From Sindora glabra (lineage: Eukaryota; Streptophyta; Magnoliopsida; Fabales; Fabaceae), in the NCBI GenBank assembly GCA_020226215.1, contig CM035235.1, positions 45,599,511 to 45,663,510 on the forward strand: a DNA stretch of 64,000 nt, read 5' to 3'. Positions within the stretch are counted from its first letter, which is position 1. Each line of letters starts with the position of its first letter. The translations under genes were made by a program, and so were the position numbers. The notes under the pieces were generated by a model. The model ran no database searches, was not told where the DNA came from, and saw nothing but the letters and a program-made list of their open reading frames with translations. This document shows, piece after piece, positions 50,400 through 62,281 of the stretch.

Positions 50400-51815
50400 T
50401 CTTTTGGGCAGTAACGAGGGTATACTTTAAAAAAAACTAATATACGATATCAGTTATTTATTAATAAATGATATGGATATTATACAATGTCAATTCTATA
50501 ACAATAACTGATGTGAAAGCACAAAATTTTTTCAAGGTAATAAAAGTAATAACTAACATGGAAAAGTATCATTTGGCCTATGATGTTGGCTTTAGTTTAT
50601 AATTCATGTGGAATACTTAAATGCCTTTTCTCTTCTCTAAACTTATGAAAACAAAGGTATGTAATAAAATTGAAAGCCTATCCCGAAACCAAGTTGCCTA
50701 TTTATTATAGAGTAAAAGCATCTTCCTTGCAAAAGAAAGAGTACCATATAGAGTTATCAACTAACTGATTTTCTTTTGTCAGTAAGAAGGTTACTGTGAT
50801 TTCTTCACACAAAAAATCACCTTAACTCAAGTTCAATCATTTGTTCACTTTGGTCAACATCTTTTTGTCAAAGTTATGTTCTGTATGGCTTTATATATCC
50901 TCTAAATCTAATTAAGAATGTTTATTTATTGTGTATTATGTTGATTTGTTTAGATCCTTTATTTCAAATTTAATTATTTAGGGTTTAAAGTGATATGGGT
51001 TTCTTGAAGAAAAAGTAGCAGATTTCTTCTTTACAAAAGTAAATCAGCAAGTATTTCTATACAAAGGGCCAAGATAGCATGAGTGATTCAAACAACACAC
51101 AATACACCAAAGTTTAATGGCATAGGTTAAGTAATTAATTTCCTTCTATACTATTATTTCACCTATAACATCAATTCTAACATCTTTTTACCTTTCTTTT
51201 GCGACAATAAGATTTAAAAGCATTATTATTACAGGTAATGTCATTGGAACATAATATAAGTTTCTTCTCAACATTTAGAGGTATTATTTTTAGTTTTTGC
51301 AACATCTATGCATTACATGTCTTCTATTACTTTGACCTAAATAAATGCATGAAATTATTGTCATTGGGATGTTAATAAATTATATGTGCTAGTATCATTC
51401 TTCATCTTTTCCTAATTTATTATATTTAAGATATTAATATTTTAACCATAGAGATATTGAGATAAGGCTTGAATATTGTAGTTATTACTTTTGTTGGATT
51501 TAGTAATTAGGTCTAGATATTGCTTTATGGGGTAGTGGATTTAGAAGATTTTTTAAGGATTAAAATAAATTAGTAAATAACATCAATTATTTGATAAACT
51601 TGTCATCTTATTACACATTAAACATTAGTTACTTAATAAAATCCAAAATCTTAATTGAAATTTATGTTATGAAAAATCAATTAACAATATTAGTTACAAA
51701 ACCAAAAAATTAATGTCATATTTCAAATTTTCAACAATATCCATTAATATAGAATTGCCTTTTAATGTTAATTGTTTTTCATTTTCAAAGTTGAATACGA
51801 ATTGACATATATATG
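50400..51815 (+). repeat. CACTA subterminal-like repeats, part 1
   Basis: Short phrases of the type ATATCAGTTATTTATTAA, ACATTAGTTACTTAATAAAA and AACTGATGTGAAA recur in both orientations (about 50440-50600 and 51560-51800), downstream of the transposase-type gene. The block is cut by the solo LTR and appears to continue at 53478-53650. Confidence 0.4.
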
Positions 51816-53472
51816 TGTTGGGAATTCGGATTATCACATGCAGCGGAATTTTAAATTTTGATCCGAATTCTACCTAGGATCCATGCAAAAAGCATAAGTC
51901 AATAATTAGGGTTTTATCTATTAGGCACTCATATTTCTACTGATCAAAACTTGAGAGCGGATGAATCAAACGCCGGCCGGAAGGTACAGCGTCTCTACGG
52001 TATCCACACGGAGTGAACAACGACCTTTCACCCTCCACGCGTCTGCTAGGATGCATTTTTCTCTCTAAGAATTAGGATTGGATGTTTTCTAAGTGATTTA
52101 GGGTTTATATGGAAGCTTAAAACGTGATTATTCAGTGCTGCCTTCAAGTCCCTTTTATAGAACTTAGGCAAGCCATAATCCTAGTCCTACTAGGATAATG
52201 CTTCCAAAATCCTAATCACACTTAACAACTCATCTTATCCTTATCCTAGAGATAATGGGAAGAGATAAAACTTATCTATTAATTATCTAATATTAGATAA
52301 TGATATTATCTCATAATATAAATATCTTAATATTAGATAATTGCATATAGTTATCAAATATCAAAATAATATTATCTCATAATATATTTATCTAATATCT
52401 GATAAGATAATTACTTAATATTACTTTAATATCAAATAATATCACATAATATATATATATATATATATATAAAATGTGAATTTATTATTCTTAATAATAT
52501 ATATGCACGAAAATAAGTCCAATTAATTGGATATTAATATAATTAAAGTCCAATTAATTATTGTCTTATTCCTACTCCTTTTGTGTGACCCTGTAGGTTC
52601 TTACTACGTTGACAATGACTTATTATTGAGCCATAGACAGCGAGCGGTATCTAGCAATACATCACTGCCACTCAAGTAGTAAGAATGTCTGTGATTCGAC
52701 ATCCACCTAATACATGATCAACGTTTTACATCATAACCCTTTTGTAATAATATCCAAATTGAACTGGAGGCATGGAATATGTCATCCTCGTCAATGTTCA
52801 ATTTATATTTCTTGATATTGAGTAGACTTAAAATAAATAATTAATATCACATATTAATTCAACTGAGCATGGCCATGCATTTCTAAGTCTCACTCAATCA
52901 AGGGGCCCAAGGATATTTCTCTTTTATACAAGAGTAACAAAATCCCATTTACATCACTCACTTCCCTCTGCATGATTTATGACACACCCAATCAATGCCC
53001 TACTTGTCACCTGATTAAAGGTGACATAGGACAATATTAAAGTGAGTAATTCCTCATGTAGGGAACCGTAGTGACTTCAGGTCAAAGGTTTATGCGTAGT
53101 TGTGATCATATGAGAATAACTTATGACACGTTTATCCATGCAATATTCTCATAGTGGGTCAGTCCAGTACATTGTTCACTAGCAATGTACTCATGTATTG
53201 ACTTGATATCACATATCCATGATTCGTAATCATCAGTCACTATACATGCTAGTCTCGATGTATTATTACTATCCTTTTTCATAATAATACTTGACTAGGG
53301 GCATTTTAAGAATAGCAAAGCTATTCCAAGGATAATTATTATATTAAGTTATAAATTACGCATAATAATAATAAAAATAAAATATAATAATTAAATTGCC
53401 TAAAATAAAATATAATACATTGTGTATAACTCTAATCATCTTATATGATTGGTTCTAGGACACACACCAACA
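51816..53472 (-). mobile_element. Solo LTR, 1.66 kb, copia type
   Basis: Plus-strand reading starts TGTTGGGAATTCGGATTATC and ends CACACACCAACA. ATATG is duplicated at 51811-51815 and 53473-53477. Minus orientation is proposed because the complement starts TGTTGGTGTGTGTCCTAG and ends with TTCCGCTGCATGTGATAATC then CCCAACA, as in known plant copia LTRs. There is no internal coding region. It contains a short (TA)n at 52449-52471. Confidence 0.82.
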
Positions 53473-53477
53473 ATATG

Positions 53478-54559
53478 AGCTTTATCATATGCTAAACTAT
53501 TCTATATTGGTTAGCAATTGATGTGAAAATAATACATAATAACTATGATTTTTACATAGTAACCATTACCATTTTTTACACTTACTGTGTTAGAAATAAT
53601 AATATTTAACTATGATTGTTTTAAATAACTAATGTAGTATGGCTTTGACATCTTCACTCTTCCTCTCTGCTTAACCTCTTATCATAGATCCTTCTTCCTA
53701 ACACTCCCCCTCTCGTAATTCCTCTTTTTTTGGTCACTTCTAACCCCTAACATCTCCAATTATACTATAGAATTTTAATTTCAATAATTTTAAAAACTAT
53801 AAGAAAAGAATAAAATGTTGAAAGTTTGTATTTGATACTTATTTGTAAATATGTAAAATTAACACTCTCTAGAAAAGTTATCTTGAGTCCAATATTTATA
53901 AATACAATAAACATTTATTATAATTTGATGTATGATATTATATATTTTATATAAATAAATAGTAGATAATAGCACCAAACATAAAAAGAAAAACAATGAA
54001 ATTAAGTTTCTTATTAAATAACTTATCAAACCAATATTAAAAATGAAAAGCAATAAAACATGGTTGATTTTGAAACTAAAAAATGTTGCAAGGACAAAAC
54101 ACAAAAACTAACAAAGTCCTTACATTAATATTCTATGTTTTCCCATTGAGTGCATAATCCCATAAATTTACTGACAAGCTAATAGATCTATAGTACTATA
54201 AAATAATTTGAGTATAAACACAAAACACTAAAGGGAACCATCTCAATGTCGGAATATAAGCATACTTTGGTAGAAAGAGGCATTTTAGGGTTAGAAGATC
54301 TTCGTAATGAAATTGGCAAATGATGTCATGGCTTTATCATTTTGTTTTCATCTTGTGCCTTGTATTTTGAACTATTTTAATATTACACACTTGTTCCTAA
54401 TAAAAAAAACCAACATGTATAATAAAACAATCTCATTCAACTATAAAGGTTTAAACATTTGTTATTAAATGAAAATTTGTTATTACAAACCAAAATATTT
54501 AGTTTATATAAGTTGTATCATTAAAATTATTATTTTTTGCATTAAATAATAATTTTTTA
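53478..54559. other. CACTA-like repeats, part 2, then AT-rich spacer
   Basis: AATAACTATGATTTTTACA and TAACTATGATTGTTTTAAA (about 53538 and 53608) are related repeats that continue the block before the solo LTR. The remainder, including the frame at 53859-54104 (minus), shows no gene family. Confidence 0.4.
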
Positions 54560-57500
54560 TACAATTATATAGATACAAATAACAACGATAATAGATACAA
54601 ATAGACTTTAAATAAATAATCTAACAAATAACAAAAGATACAACAATAGGTGCACAAACTTCATAAGCTAAAATATTTTTCTTATACAGTTATACAAATA
54701 CAAACAACAATAAATTGAACAAAAAATTTTAAATGAAAGGAAAAAAATGGAATACATCTTCTCATAATTCTTTTACATTGTTTGAGGGCTTTGAGTTAGA
54801 TGATATAGATAGTTGCAAATTGATGATAAATTATTGTAAAAAAAAGTAACAAAATGAATATTGCAGTGTACTGTAACCTACTATTGCAAGATTATAGATA
54901 TTGCTTCTTCTCATAACAATTTATCACTGTTTTACAATTTGTCAAAGTTTAACATAGCAATTTTGTATTTATTCACCTTAATATGCTTGATCAATCATTT
55001 GCTTTGAGCACTTGAGTGTTCTTATTTTTAAATATAAAAATAATGTAGATTATACTATGTGTATCAAAGTTTGACATAACACATAGAGCAATCAACATGC
55101 CAATTCTTGCACTAAAACATTGAAACAATTAGACGCTCATAGCAAATGAAGCAATCGAGAAGAGCTATCTTAATATATTACTAATTTATTTCAAATAGGT
55201 AAGGAGAGCCTTATTTATAAATTAAGAGCAAATTGATGATGAACCATCATAATGTATAAACTATTAATGATCTATCACAACATATCTAATCTAATGATAA
55301 ATTATAATGAGAAGAAGTTGTATAATTAGTTTTGCAATGAATCAAGCTCTAGCCTTCCAATGTAAAAATTGTCACACTACTTCTTCTCACTATGATTTTT
55401 CATCAATTTTCCTATCATTGATAAGGTATCAACTAGATGTTTTGAATGGAGGTTATAAATGGTTGCAAATTGATGAAAAATTATGATGAGGAAAAATAAC
55501 ATATCCAATCTTATAATGAACTCAAGACTTCTAGTGCAAGAATGGATGCATTATTTCTTCCTATTATAATTTCTCGTCAATTTTCCCATTGTAGGGCATA
55601 GATGCTTCAAATGGAGTGAAAGAATAAAATTTATAAGCAACATGTAGAACTTTAGACATTAGTCATTAATTAAAACCAATGTACTATGGATGTTTAATTT
55701 CATATAACTTAACTATTGACAAACATTGAAACATTGTAATTTTTTTGCAATTTTCTAATACATTATATTAATAAATGTTTAGTATTTATTACATGTTAAA
55801 TGTATATTAATTTTTTTATTAACTCCTTATCTCACAATATAACTTCTACACCTCGTAAATGCCATCCTTGGAAAGTTATTTATTACATGTTAGTTGGCTG
55901 TTGGTATACTTTTAGATGTTGGGTGGTAAAAAAAATTAATGTGGTATTTGCATCCCAATTTACTCATCAAACATTAAATTTAATTTTTCAAAACCCCAAT
56001 GATTTTTAATAAATAATCAATGTGGTTTACCCTTATTTTTTTTAAATACAACTTTTGTACCCTAACATCTGTCTAACAATGGATACCATTTTTTCAAACA
56101 ACATTCTCAACTTTATACATATTGACATTTAATAAAAACTACAAATTAAAATCACTGTCTAACCTTAAATTAAAATTCGTATTGCAACTTCATGTGTGTT
56201 GAAGTGCTTGATAAGATTTTACAAACACTAATCATTTATTCTTTACAATAATGGTTAGAATATGAGGATAATATACCTATTGATGTTACATGCTTAGAAA
56301 TGTTTTGAATCTTATAATCATGGCAATTGCATCAAATAATAGAAATCTTCTACTCATGATTATCTATTTAAAGGTAGGAGATAACAATTATTTAACGAAA
56401 TGCTCATGACCATAATATTGGAAACTTTTCTAAATGTGTAACAAATCTGTTATCCTCTTATGCCACTTGAACAAAAGATTGAGTGAAAAAGAAATTTATA
56501 GACAATGAGTTTTGAAATAAGCATCGATTGTTAAATGAAAATTGATGTGTAACTATTCTATATCTCACTTTTGACATCATAAGTTTTAGTGGTTTTTTGA
56601 GATTTCGTAAATATCATCCTTAGTAAATGATTGCTTCCATCCTTGGTGAATGCTCACCATTTATCACAAATTAGGTGATTGAGGTTATACCTTTATACAT
56701 CAGTTAGATTAAAAAAAAACTAATGTAGTTTATTCTTTTTTTAATTTTGATATCTTTCCCTCAATTTTTTCAAACCACATTAATTTTTAAATAAATAAAT
56801 GATGTGATTTATTCTTTTTTTATTTTTTCATTCAACCTTTGTATCTTGATAATTTTCTAACAATGGATATGAATTTTCTTTAACAATGATCAACTTTATG
56901 ACATCTTAACATTTTTCTAACAACACATACCAATTACAAATCATTTTTTAACAACATCAACAACATTAACTAGAAAACATTGTACAATAACATTACAAAT
57001 AATTATGCATTATATGTTTTTCATAAAATAATGACTCAACAAAAACTATAGTACATCATCAGTACAACTTATAACATAACCACCCATTTTTTGTGTTGAA
57101 AAGATTAAAATCCTTTGTTGCAAATTCTCAATTTTTTTTTAAAGAGACCTACTTTGTTTTATTCATGTTGAAGTATTCCACTACATTCTACAAACTTTAT
57201 CCATCCATTCCTTATAATATCAAGGTGGAATATGAGGACAACAAAAACACCATTCATACCACACAATTAGAATTGCCTTAAATCTTATAATTATGAGTTT
57301 CTCCTTAGAGCACAAATATTTTATAATTATGAGTATCCCATTCTAGCTAAAGATAATCATAGTTTGAAGGAAAATCATTAATATAAGATTCAAAACATTT
57401 CTAAATGTACAACAAGGATGGATGTGCTTTCCTTTTACACACCTAAACAAAAAAATGAAGTGAAATAAAAATTTATAAATATGTGAAAAAAAAAGACACT

Positions 57501-57790
57501 GGTTATTATAGAAAAACTCTCATAAAAATATTTTATATCTCCTAACAAAACAATTTGAATGCCTTTTTGGACAATGGTTATAGGAAACTAATATCCTAAC
57601 TTATTAACATTTGACTTTCAACATTGGTCTTTTATTTAAATTAATGTGATAAGTTGTTCTTATTTTCAAAAATATTATTAGGCCAACTTATCACATTGGT
57701 TCGTAATTATAGCCAATGTTAGAAATTACATGTAATTCTAAAAATGTCACTATATTATTATATACATCAATTTTTACTTTAATTTACATT
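54560..57790 (+). repeat. Foldback subterminal array, right copy
   Basis: It repeats the order of the left array in the same orientation. A TACAAATAGACTTTAAATAAA block comes at about 54595. Three foldbacks of ~115-130 bp follow (about 54815-54930, 55293-55424, 55463-55589). Then come units marked by TTTAGATGTTGG/GTTAG, ACATTTTTCTAACAA and GAGTGAAAAAGAAATTTATAG (about 55900, 56900, 56480), and finally CACTATATTATTATATACATC at 57749. The shared order implies either two elements of one CACTA family or a segmental duplication about 10.8 kb apart. No gene lies in it. Confidence 0.58.
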
Positions 57791-58859
57791 AATGTTATGA
57801 TATTATAGGATGAATCTGTAATAGTCTCCCTTGGAGACTTTGCCGTTTATTAATAGTAGTTGGTATAGGGTAGTGTAGTTGATTTGATTTTACATTGTGG
57901 ACATTGGAAGTAATATATTGGTGGTCTAAGTCTTTGCATGACACTCTTCATTTTGATTCATTGTTTCTAATGTTTTATAGATGCCTAGTTTTATTTTCTT
58001 TGTGGATGACTTGCCATTGTCATATAGCAACAAATGCTGCCATTGCAGTCCATTTTATACATGGGTTGCTTCTATTGTATTCTGTTCACCCTTTTTTTTT
58101 GGGTAAATATTGTATGATTAAAACACTGATGGTAAATTCACTGAGCATTAGGTTAATGGCTTTGTTTTCATGCAGAAGTTCTGAAAGGTGTTGATGACAT
58201 TATAGTTCTCGATTTTTTTTAAAAAAAAAAGATGTAAACGGAAGTTATGAACTAAAATATGAATGATTTATAACATTGTTATAACTCTAATTTCCATTCT
58301 TTGCATATAGTTATGCTAGAATTACTGTTTACTCTTTTTAAAATGCGTTAAGTATCTGTCATTTAATTCCGTTTTAAAATAACTTAGTTAATTAGCAGTT
58401 CAAGGACGCAGGAAAAGACCTAATGTCACTACCATGAAATTTCTTTCTTTCTGCAGTTCAATAAAGCAGCCCTCTCTTCTTATGATTTCCTATGTGTAAA
58501 TACCATCACACTATTGTAGGTAGTTCTTTTACCAGACGGTTTTGGGACAATCGTTGTGCTTAGCCTTAATTTTTGCATATTACGATTTCTTTTTTCATGC
58601 TGAAAATTGAAATCTACTATTTATTTTAGCTGGCATCTTCATGCTTGATCCTCTACGGCTACGCAATGAAATTCTGAAAAAAAATTTCCTTCACAATGGT
58701 TGAACCACAGAGCAATTCTATTAACCTGTTGATGGAATTCTTGTTTGGGGAATTCTCCCTGTGGTTTTTTGAAACTGATAAATTTCTTCTATAGTGTGTC
58801 GGTTATTCTATGGCCAAAAATTTGAAGGATACATAACATGTGTATATCATCTTGTGCAG

Positions 58860-59408
58860 GATAGTGGTTCTGCACTTCTTCCCAGGATGAAATTTCATTA
58901 TTATCTTGGAATGGCAAAGTCCAAAATACAACAGTATCAGCTATTGGTGAGGAAGGGATTATTTCAAACTTAGTTATTTTGTTCTCAACTGTTTTTTTAA
59001 TGATTTGAAATAGAAATATTATATTCAAATTTTGTTTTAATTTTTTTAGTGGTCGAGGACTTAAAAGAAGTAAAAGCTAGTGATAAGGTAATTGTTATCT
59101 CTAGCTTGCAAAGCAATCCGGCATTACAATCTGATTTAACTTAGTGAATCATGTGGGAAAAACACCTTGTCAAATTCAGTTAGCCGGCAGTGCTTAGTTT
59201 TTTTTGCAGTGGAATCATGACATTGCCACTTTCGTTGCTGTTGCATTAGAAGAATATCGTTCTCCTTTTATTAGGGTATAGACTTTCCTGATAAAAATTT
59301 TATTATTATTTTGGCGATAATTTGTGTTTACTTCTTCAACAGATATTTGTGACTCTAGGGTTTGAGGATGACCCTATTAAAGAATTTTACAGGACACGTA
59401 CAGTAGAG
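58860..59408 (+). pseudogene. Unidentified multi-exon gene fragment
   Basis: Four exons with AG acceptors and GT donors. 58860-58946 reads DSGSALLPRMKFHYYLGMAK then SKIQQYQLL. 59050-59087 reads VEDLKEVKASDK. 59210-59275 reads WNHDIATFVAVALEEYRSPF then IR. 59343-59408 reads IFVTLGFEDDPIKEFYRTRT then VE. The last three join in frame, but the first joins to the second with a one-base frame error. Either the donor differs or the gene is broken. Upstream, AG-bounded stretches near 58630 (GIFMLDPLRLRNEILKK) and 58450-58550 may be earlier exons. I do not recognise the family. No start codon, stop or continuation after 59408 was found, so it is probably a partial copy. Confidence 0.5.
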
Positions 59409-60442
59409 GTATTCGGTTTTAATATTATGCACTAATTAATGACCACGAGGGGAACAAATGAGTGGGGATTGTAAACTGCTGACCACGTTTGTGCTGTCCT
59501 AAATAATGATGATTCTACTACATCTTCTAATATGATTTTAAGGGAGCAACTAAGATATACCATTTTTTACTGTAAATCACTAAATTTAAAGGTTTAGATT
59601 TATTGATTTATGTAGTATTGCATAAGCAAAATGAAATCTAGTGATTTTAAATTATTAGTGCGTGGTAAGATGATGTATCTTAATCTACACCTAATTTTAA
59701 ATTGTTGGCAACTAAATGCTTTTGAAAATAGCTTAAATTATGATAAATTATTAATATAGTAATTTATTAATATATTATTAAATATAAATTTACATTAAGC
59801 TTTTTTTTTCAAATCATACCTGATATATTACATAATAGTAAATCAACAGTTAAATTTAATAGTGTACTCATATTACTACATCAATAATACACTATAATAA
59901 CTTCCTAGAAATATATCACTTTCGTGTTAAATGGAGTGCATGGCTTCTTAAATGACGTATGACATAAAAATGAAACAACATGGAAATGTTTTTAAACTAT
60001 CATATCTTAAGCACAGCACAGGTACAAATGTATGATATGGAAATGATATAATATGGATTTGCAAAGAAGAAAACATTCTTGTGATATGGGGCAAGCCCTT
60101 GGCGATGAACATTTTTACAACAGAATTTTTCTGTCACAAAATCTATCTCAAATACATCTTGGAACGGGATTCTGTTAATTTTGGAACGAAATTTTCCATC
60201 TCAAACCTTGTCCATTGTCATGAATTTCTCCATATGTTACGGAACTACTCAATATAAGCCAAGAAATATTGTTGAAAATCAAAATAAAGCTTTTATACAA
60301 ATGATCAATTTATTACTTGTAGTTTCACAAAGTTTTTTGTACGTCATATTTGTAAAACCTATCATCAATAGGAAATCTCACCTGACCCGTTAAATAGGCT
60401 AGATCGAAACCCAAGAACTAATATTGGCTGGATTAAACGTTA
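59409..60442. other. AT-rich intergenic DNA
   Basis: No further exons of the preceding gene and no bounded element were found. Confidence 0.45.
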
Positions 60443-60718
60443 AGCTCCATTTATTTTATCAAAAAGTATTTCTTGTAAAATATAATTATAAAATATTAAA
60501 ATAAATAAAAATTATTTTACTTGTTTGATATTAAATATGAAAAATTTGGAGAAAGCAACTTCCTTTATTTCAAAAATGAATTTGCTTTCTTTCTTTTTTA
60601 AGCTTTTAGATATAATTTTTTTTTACTCATCAATATAAATGGCATATCATTTTTTCATTAATATATATACAAATAATATTTTTTATGAAAAATAATTTCC
60701 AATGAAATAAATAGAGCA
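60443..60718. mobile_element. Tourist-like MITE
   Basis: The ends AGCTCCATTTATTTTATCA and the complement of the right end TGCTCTATTTATTTCATTG are inverted repeats. TTA flanks both sides (60440-60442 and 60719-60721). About 276 bp, AT-rich and non-coding. Confidence 0.58.
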
Positions 60719-61092
60719 TTAAAATGAGCAGTTGATTCAAATGGGATTGATACTGAAGGGATAATTTCTAGAGAATCCAAAAATAATAAATGCAGAATAA
60801 TACATACTTGGATTCTTTGCTTGATCTTTTTTTATGTCATAATCCACTAATCTACACTGCAATCTACCAATCCGCGCAACAACAAAGAATTATAAATCCC
60901 AAACTCTTGCTTGCTTGTTCACCACAATTCCACCAGAACTCTTTTTCTCCTTACGCACAGAGAATTCACTGAGAGAGAGAGAAGAAAGAGAGAGAGATGT
61001 TTCTTTTTCTTAAAGTTCTAATGATGATCAGTTTTTTGAAAAAGAGAAGTTGATCTTTTTGTTAACTCCCACTTTTTTAAATAAGAGTTAGT

Positions 61093-61116
61093 GGGTGGTT
61101 ATCTTGATAACCACCC
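61093..61116. other. Perfect 11-bp stem hairpin
   Basis: GGGTGGTTATC, TT, GATAACCACCC. The arms are exact complements. It is G+C-richer than its surroundings and lies inside the probable LTR. Confidence 0.88.
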
Positions 61117-62175
61117 TTTATTTATTTTATTATTTGAATATAAAATTCAAATATTGTAGATTATCCATTATGGGTGTATCCACTTTAATTATTTTCATTA
61201 TCTCTCACTCACACATAATGGGTGAGTCACATCATATAATCTTCTCTCTCTTTTGGGTTTTCATACTTAGTGTATTGTAGTGACCGTGTGGGCATGACGT
61301 TATCTTGGGTGTTATTGTACTAGAAATTCTTATATAAAATCAGTACAAGATAACCCTTACTCTTAGTTATTTGTATTATGCCTCAAATGCCCTAGAAATC
61401 TCATATACACTTTTCATTTGCAAATCTAATCCCTCACGAGCTTTATCATAAGCTCAAATTGCAATTCACATATGCATAGCATCCACACTTATGATGTTAC
61501 CAAAATTAACTTCATAACGGACATATCTCAGACACTAGCATAATTGTGTATATGTTAGGAAATCTTTGTTTCGCCCGTATATCACTTCGATTTGAAATAA
61601 CTGCTTTCCTAGCATTTTATCTTTTAGATAAAAAAATTTCATGATCATAAGATACATACTAAAGTAGCGAATACTATATCATTTCTCTATGATATCGTTA
61701 AAGTCAAAAGGTATCCATGAAAAGAATTTTTCTTTTCTAAGACTAACATAACAATGAATCAGGGATCTTTCACTTACTTCTCATTTGTGAATCTTTTGCA
61801 CATATGGTGTATATGTCGATTTTATTAGTAATACCGTACAAACTTTAGTTCAGGCACACATAGTACCTAACCTGAATTCTTTCACATTATTGACTTCTCT
61901 TGACGTCTGTATGTGAAAAACTCATTGTCTGGCTACAGGTATTGTGGAAAGTGGGAGAATTCACAAATCAATCTATATTTGTATTTTGGATCTCATTTCC
62001 ATTTTGGAGGCAACATATTTTATTGTGTCACTTCTTTATTAAATGAATATTTCATATTATCATATTGGTGAACACGTCTTATCTCTACCCACCCCTCATG
62101 AGTGTTAGAGGCGGTTGTTCATGTGAGAGAACCAACCTTATCAACCTGTATGACATACTGGACATTTGTATACTC

Positions 62176-62231
<56 letters not shown>
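62176..62231. repeat. (TA)n microsatellite
   Basis: A TA run with one ACATA interruption, shortly downstream of the copia coding end. Confidence 0.95.
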
Positions 62232-62236
<5 letters not shown>

Positions 62237-62281
62237 CATCAATAATTTAATAAAACAACTCATTCATTTCAATATGGAAAT

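Larger units (their letters stand above)
60730..62281 (-). mobile_element. Probable 3' LTR and 3' untranslated region of the right-hand copia element
   Basis: It lies directly downstream, in element sense, of the RNase H end at 62288 and has no coding content. Its minus-strand far end has a CTCTCTCTCTTTCTTCTC tract followed by a TTGTTGTTGCGCGGATTGG stretch, which looks like an R-U5 end. No LTR boundary or target duplication could be fixed because the partner LTR is outside the window. Confidence 0.35.

Noticed and set aside
58783..58798. TTTCTTCTATAGTG as a possible CACTA right end for the element starting at 43012
   Set aside because: The preceding subterminal repeats do not match and the 3-bp flank (TGT) differs from CTT at 43009-43011.
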